Origin: DASXMR01 sp036495525
GTDB lineage: Bacteria; Actinomycetota; Actinomycetes; Streptosporangiales; Streptosporangiaceae
Length of the DNA stretch: 16,222 nt
Direction: 5' to 3'
NCBI GenBank assembly: GCA_036495525.1
Contig: DASXMR010000094.1
Span: forward strand, 1-16,222
A program made the translations under genes and the position numbers. The notes beneath the pieces were generated by a model that had not been told where the DNA came from, did not search any database, and saw only the letters and a program-made list of their open reading frames with translations. Every line of letters begins with the position of its first letter. The stretch's first letter is position 1. Shown piece by piece: positions 13,087-16,222 of the stretch.

Positions 13087-14835
13087 CTACAAGCCGAGCT
13101 CGGTCTCGAACGCGCCTTCTTCGAGCCGCGTCTTCATGGTCAGCAGGAACCGCGCGGCGTCCGCGCCGTCGACGAGCCGGTGATCGTAGGTCAGCGCCAG
13201 GTACACCATCGAGCGCACGGTGATCACCTCGCCGAGCGCGGCGTCGTCGACGACGACGGCGCGCTTCACCACCGTGCCGGTGCCGAGGATCCCGACCTGC
13301 GGCTGGTTGATGATCGGCGTGTCGAACAGCGCGCCGCGGCTGCCGGTGTTCGTGAGCGTGAACGTGCCGCCGGACAGGTCGTCCGGGCTGACCCGGCCCG
13401 CCCTGGTCCGCTCCGCGATGTCGGCGATCTTGCGGGCCAGCCCGGCGATGTTCAGGTCGCCGGCGCCGCGGATAACCGGCACCATCAGGCCCCGCTCGGT
13501 GTCCACCGCGATGCCGAGGTGCTCGGCGTCGTGATACGTCACCTCGCCGCTGGCGGTGTCGATCACGGCGTTGAGCTTGGGGTGAACCTTGAGGGCCTCG
13601 ACCGTGGCCAGCGCGAAGAATGGCAGGTAGGACAGCTTCACGCCCTCCCGCGCCGCGAAGGCCGCCTTGGCCCGGTCGCGCAGCCTGGCGATGGCCGTCA
13701 CATCGGCCTCGACCACGGTCGTGAGCTGCGCCGAGGTGTGCAGTGACTCGACCATCCGCTGCGCGATGAGCTGCCGTGCGCGCGACATCCGTTCCGTGGT
13801 GCCGCGCAGGCTGGACGGCACGATGGCTGGCCGGGCCGCGCGGGCCTGGGCAGCCTGGCCAGCGGGTGCGCCAGCCGGAGCGGGCTGACTGGGCACGGCC
13901 TGCGGCGGCTGTGCTGGTGCCTGCGGCGGCTGTGCTGGTGCCTGCGGCGGCTGGGCCGAGGCGGGTGCCGGTGCCGCAGCGGTGGCCGACTGGGCCGCGC
14001 TGCGCCGCTGCTGCGCAGCGTCCAGCACATCCTGCTTGCGTATCCGGCCGCCGACGCCGGTGCCCGCGACCGACGCGAGGTCGATGTCGTGCTCGGCGGC
14101 CAGCTTGCGCACCAGCGGGGTCACGTACGGCCCGTCGGCGGTGGCCCGCTGCGCGGCACCGTCAGCTGCGGCCTGCTCGGCTGGCGCCGGCGGCTGGTCG
14201 GGGGACTGCGCCGGATACTCAGGCGCCGCGGGCGGGGGCTGGTAGGACGGCGGCTCCGGGTACGGGTGCTGCTGGTAGGAGGGGGCCTCGGGGTAAGCCT
14301 GCGGCGCCGGGTACGGCGACTGCTGGTAGGCCGACGGCTGCGGCGCGCCGTACTGCTGCTGCGTGGCCGGCTGCTGCGCTGGCTGCTGGTAGCCGTCCGA
14401 ATCGGCGTAGCCGGCCTCCTGGTAGGCGGGCTCCACCGCGGCTGGCTGGTCCTGCGGCGCAGGCGGTGCTGGCGGTGCTGGCGGTGCTGGTACTGGCGGG
14501 GCGGGCGCTGTCGCAGCGGGCTGCGCGGCTGGAGCGTCCTGCTGCGGTGCTTGCTGCGGCGCGGCGTCAGCGGCGGGCTCGGCAGCTTGGGCGGCGCCTT
14601 CCTCGTCGATCACGGCGAGCTCGGCGCCGACGGCGACTGTCTCGTCCTCCGCTACGGTGATGCCGCGCAGCGTGCCAGATACCGGCGACGGGATCTCGGT
14701 GTCGACCTTGTCGGTGGAAACCTCGAGAAGCGGCTCGTCAGCCTCGATGTGCTCGCCTTCACGCTTCAGCCAGCGCGTGACGGTGCCTTCGGTGACGCTC
14801 TCGCCAAGCTGTGGCATGACAACGGAGACCGACAT
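13087..14835 (-). CDS. sucB: 2-oxo acid dehydrogenase E2, dihydrolipoamide acyltransferase (annotated succinyltransferase)
   Basis: E2 core of the 2-oxoglutarate and/or pyruvate dehydrogenase complexes; it carries acyl groups on lipoate and passes them to CoA. The protein has 582 residues. A single lipoyl domain covers 1-80 with the lipoylated Lys43 in STDKVDTEIPSP. A long Ala/Pro/Gln then Tyr-rich linker spans 85-235. The E3/E1 subunit-binding domain is at 237-273 (YVTPLVRKLAAEHDIDLASV). A second Pro/Gln/Ala linker with a heptad repeat is at 285-335. The catalytic domain is about 345-582, with the active-site His552 and Asp556 in DHRLVDG. The ATG at 14835 has GGGAAG upstream. The lipoate it needs is made by the lipA and lipB products in this window. 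Actinomycetes often use one E2 for both complexes, so the succinyl specificity is only the customary name. It is followed closely by the TIGR01777 gene and preceded by an lpd fragment. Confidence 0.93.
   Translation of the reverse strand: MSVSVVMPQLGESVTEGTVTRWLKREGEHIEADEPLLEVSTDKVDTEIPSPVSGTLRGITVAEDETVAVGAELAVIDEEGAAQAAEPAADAAPQQAPQQDAPAAQPAATAPAPPVPAPPAPPAPPAPQDQPAAVEPAYQEAGYADSDGYQQPAQQPATQQQYGAPQPSAYQQSPYPAPQAYPEAPSYQQHPYPEPPSYQPPPAAPEYPAQSPDQPPAPAEQAAADGAAQRATADGPYVTPLVRKLAAEHDIDLASVAGTGVGGRIRKQDVLDAAQQRRSAAQSATAAAPAPASAQPPQAPAQPPQAPAQPPQAVPSQPAPAGAPAGQAAQARAARPAIVPSSLRGTTERMSRARQLIAQRMVESLHTSAQLTTVVEADVTAIARLRDRAKAAFAAREGVKLSYLPFFALATVEALKVHPKLNAVIDTASGEVTYHDAEHLGIAVDTERGLMVPVIRGAGDLNIAGLARKIADIAERTRAGRVSPDDLSGGTFTLTNTGSRGALFDTPIINQPQVGILGTGTVVKRAVVVDDAALGEVITVRSMVYLALTYDHRLVDGADAARFLLTMKTRLEEGAFETELGL
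13900..13953 (-). repeat. 21-base tandem repeat in the sucB linker
   Basis: Two exact 21-base units (13900-13920 and 13921-13941) and a 12-base partial third (to 13953) encode the heptapeptide PPQAPAQ in tandem inside the second interdomain linker of E2. A second short reiteration around 14461-14495 (unit CTGGCGGTG) encodes Pro/Ala in the first linker. Such in-frame repeats change length by slippage without breaking the frame. Confidence 0.85.
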
Positions 14836-14903
14836 GACTTCCCGTGACTCCCTCTAGTTAGGTCAATTCTGGCTAGCTCAGCCCAACTCGAACTGTAGCC
14901 ACC

Positions 14904-14944
14904 CTGGCCGGCGGGCACCGGGTCGCGCCGTGAGCGCCGGCCAG
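14904..14944 (-). terminator. Inverted repeat between the lpd fragment and sucB
   Basis: CTGGCCGGCG (14904-14913) and CGCCGGCCAG (14935-14944) form a perfect 10-base inverted repeat with a 21-base loop. It begins 23 bases past the stop of the minus-strand lpd fragment. It could be a terminator or attenuator between lpd and sucB, but the loop is large, there is no T-run, and the sequence class is common in this GC-rich region. The rest of the 14836-14966 gap shows only the sucB ribosome-binding site. Confidence 0.4.
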
Positions 14945-14966
14945 ACGGCAAGCGGCGGCAGCCCGG

Positions 14967-15728
14967 TCATGAGTGGTAATGCAGCGGCTTGCCGGCGAGC
15001 ACCAGGCTGGCCTCGCCTATCATCTCGGACTGCGTCGGGTGCGGGTGGATCAGCTGGGCCACCTCAGACGGCAGCGCCTCCCAGTTGTAGATCAGCTGCG
15101 CCTCGGCGATCAGCTCGCCGACTCTCGCACCAACCAGGTGCACGCCAAGCACCGGCCCGCCGCCCGCGGTGGCGATGACCTTGGCCGCGCCGGTGGTCTG
15201 CAGGATGACGCTCTTGCCGTTGCCGCCGAGGTTGTAAGTGACCTCCGTGGTGTCGATGCCGCGCTCGGCAGCCATCGCCGAGGTGATGCCCACCGAGGCC
15301 ACTTCCGGGTCGCTGTAGGTGACCCTCGGCACGCCGTCATAGTCGATGGGGGTGACCTGCAGGCCGGCTGCCCGCTCGGCGACCAGGATGCCCTCGGCGA
15401 AGCCGACGTGCGCCAGCTGCGGGCCCCTGGTCAGGTCGCCGACCGCCGAGATCGTCGGCACGCTGGTCTGGCAGTACTCGTCCACCGCGACCAGCCCGCG
15501 CTCGATCGCGACGCCGGCCTCCTCGTAGCCCAGGTCGGCTGACACCGGGCCACGGCCGACGGCAACCAGGAGCAGCTCGGCGTCGAGGGTCCTGCCGCCG
15601 TCCAGCGTGACCGTCACGCCGCCGTCTGACTCCTTGACGCTCTCGAACCTGGTGCCCAGCTCAAACTTGATGCCGCGCCGCCGGAACGCCCGCTCCAGCA
15701 GCTTGGAGCTGGACTCCTCCTCGGTCGG
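14967..15728 (-). pseudogene. lpdA: Dihydrolipoamide dehydrogenase (E3), C-terminal part, 5' end replaced
   Basis: E3 reoxidises dihydrolipoamide on E2 using FAD and NAD+. About 253 codons of authentic sequence remain, roughly the C-terminal 55% of a normal 460-470 residue enzyme. It begins at PTEEESSSKLLERAF in the NAD domain and continues through LLLVAVGRGP, PTISAVGDL, QLAHVGFAEG, DYDGVPRVTYSDPEVASVG and the dimer interface with the catalytic His/Glu of HPHPTQSE. Everything upstream, including the FAD-binding GxGxxG and the redox-active CxxxxC, is absent: at about 15721-15732 the sequence switches to the opposite strand of a second lpd copy. The open frame continues to an ATG at 15779, but its first 17 residues are antisense of that other copy. 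Placement ahead of sucB on the same strand suggests this was, or in the true genome still is, the lpdA of a lpdA-sucB cluster. Damage may be an assembly artefact. Confidence 0.85.
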
Positions 15729-15734
15729 GGACCT
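15719..15734. other. Inverted junction joining two lpd copies head to head
   Basis: To the left the minus strand reads an lpd gene inward from its C-terminus to its middle; to the right the plus strand reads a different lpd gene outward from its middle to its C-terminus. The sequence around TCGGTCGGGGACC (15721-15733) is compatible with both, reading ...VGDL on the plus strand and ...PTEE on the minus strand, so the join has a short microhomology. Confidence 0.8.
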
Positions 15735-16217
15735 GATCCCCGGCCCCCAGCTGGCCCACGTCGGGTTCGCCGAGGGCATCCTGGTCGCGGAGCGGCTGGC
15801 CGGGCTGAAGGTGACGCCGATCGACTACGACGGCGTGCCGCGGGTCACTTACAGCGACCCGGAGGTCGCCTCGGTCGGCATCACGTCGGCGATGGCCGCG
15901 GAGCGCGGCATCGAGGTCGCCGAGATCGTCTACCCGCTCGGCGGCAACGGCAAGAGCGTCATCCTGCAGACCCAGGGCGCGGCAAAGGTGATCGCGGCGG
16001 CCACCGGCGGGCCGGACGGCACGCCCGGGCCGGTGCTGGGCATCCACCTGGTCGGCGCCCGGGTCGGCGAGCTGATCGCCGAGGCCAGCTGATCTACAAC
16101 TGGGAGGCGCTGCCGTATGACGTGGCGCAGCTCATCCACCCGCACCCCACCCAGTCGGAGCTGATCGGCGAGGCGCACCTCGCGCTCGCCGGGAAGCCAT
16201 TGCATATGCACGCGTAG
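15724..16217 (+). pseudogene. Second dihydrolipoamide dehydrogenase copy, C-terminal part, frameshifted
   Basis: This plus-strand fragment begins at VGDLIPGPQLAHVGFAEG and follows the same region of E3 as the minus-strand copy: VTPIDYDGVPRVTYSDPEVA, then LGGNGKSVILQT and VLGIHLVGARVGELIAEA. At about 16085-16091 one base is missing relative to the other copy (GAGGCCAGCTG against GAGGCGCAGCTG), giving a stop at 16090-16092. In the shifted frame the authentic ending continues as LIYNWEALPYDVAQLIHPHP, TQSELIGEAHLALAGKPLHM and a final HA to a TAG at 16215-16217. About 163 codons survive of about 465; FAD, redox-cysteine and most NAD-binding regions are missing. It differs from the first copy at many residues (for example IEVAEIVYPL against IDTTEVTYNL) and has an insertion (GPDGTPGP), so it is a true paralogue or a strain homologue, not a copied read. 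Confidence 0.82.
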
Positions 16218-16222
16218 CCCAG

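Noticed and set aside
12123..13223. 366-codon plus-strand frame
   Set aside because: Antisense to the TIGR01777 gene and the end of sucB, low-complexity Arg/Gly/Ala translation, no domain.
15607..15723. N-terminal 39 residues of the plus-strand open frame ahead of VGDL
   Set aside because: They are the antisense reading of the other lpd fragment, not a natural N-terminus.
1..16222. CRISPR array, tRNA, IS element or phage genes
   Set aside because: No regularly spaced repeats, no cloverleaf-like segments noticed by eye, and no transposase, integrase or phage structural motifs in any frame.

Overview
The window comes from a high-GC Gram-positive chromosome, most likely an actinomycete. The evidence is strongly GC-biased third codon positions, frequent GTG starts, a GlnR-type operator upstream of type I glutamine synthetase, and a gene set (glnA, RDD protein, DUF4191 protein, lipA, lipB, 2-oxo acid dehydrogenase E2, lpd) that I recall being clustered in Streptomyces and relatives. 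Nearly all of it is chromosomal housekeeping sequence. I see no phage, IS element, CRISPR array, tRNA or rRNA.

Layout. Positions 1-2335 (minus strand) hold two paralogous secreted proteins of unknown function followed by the N-terminal part of a membrane-anchored TlpA-like thioredoxin that runs off the left edge. Positions 2455-4053 hold glnA with a hairpin terminator behind it and a four-subsite GlnR box in front. Positions 4144-5554 (plus) carry an RDD membrane protein and the NAD(H) pyrophosphatase NudC. Positions 5580-7296 (minus) carry lipA then a DUF4191 membrane protein. Positions 7450-9672 (plus) carry a small acidic protein, a histidyl-tRNA synthetase of a non-canonical subfamily and an overlapping NUDIX hydrolase. 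Positions 9685-10682 (minus) carry lipB and, upstream of it, the wreck of a P-loop kinase gene. Positions 10899-11627 (plus) and 11696-12106 (minus) are two unassigned membrane proteins. Positions 12171-14835 (minus) are a TIGR01777-type epimerase-like protein and the E2 acyltransferase (sucB). Positions 14967-16217 hold C-terminal pieces of two different dihydrolipoamide dehydrogenase genes, joined head to head.

How the genes work together. LipB transfers octanoyl groups and LipA inserts sulfur, together making lipoate on the single lipoyl domain of the E2 protein. E3 (Lpd) reoxidises that lipoate. Glutamine synthetase is a separate nitrogen-control unit. The secreted pair and the thioredoxin-like protein look like a small extracytoplasmic thiol-related unit, because the two secreted proteins share four identically spaced cysteines.

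Most worth checking: (1) the inverted head-to-head junction of two diverged lpd copies near 15721-15732, which is either a real rearrangement or an assembly or amplification chimera; (2) five genes whose start codon lies 6-7 nt after a TANNNT hexamer, suggesting leaderless transcripts, with lipA and lipB sharing nearly the same 15-base start region; (3) the GlnR box; (4) the four-cysteine secreted family; (5) the kinase pseudogene with a stop in its P-loop and a large internal deletion. No clearly new multi-gene system is visible.
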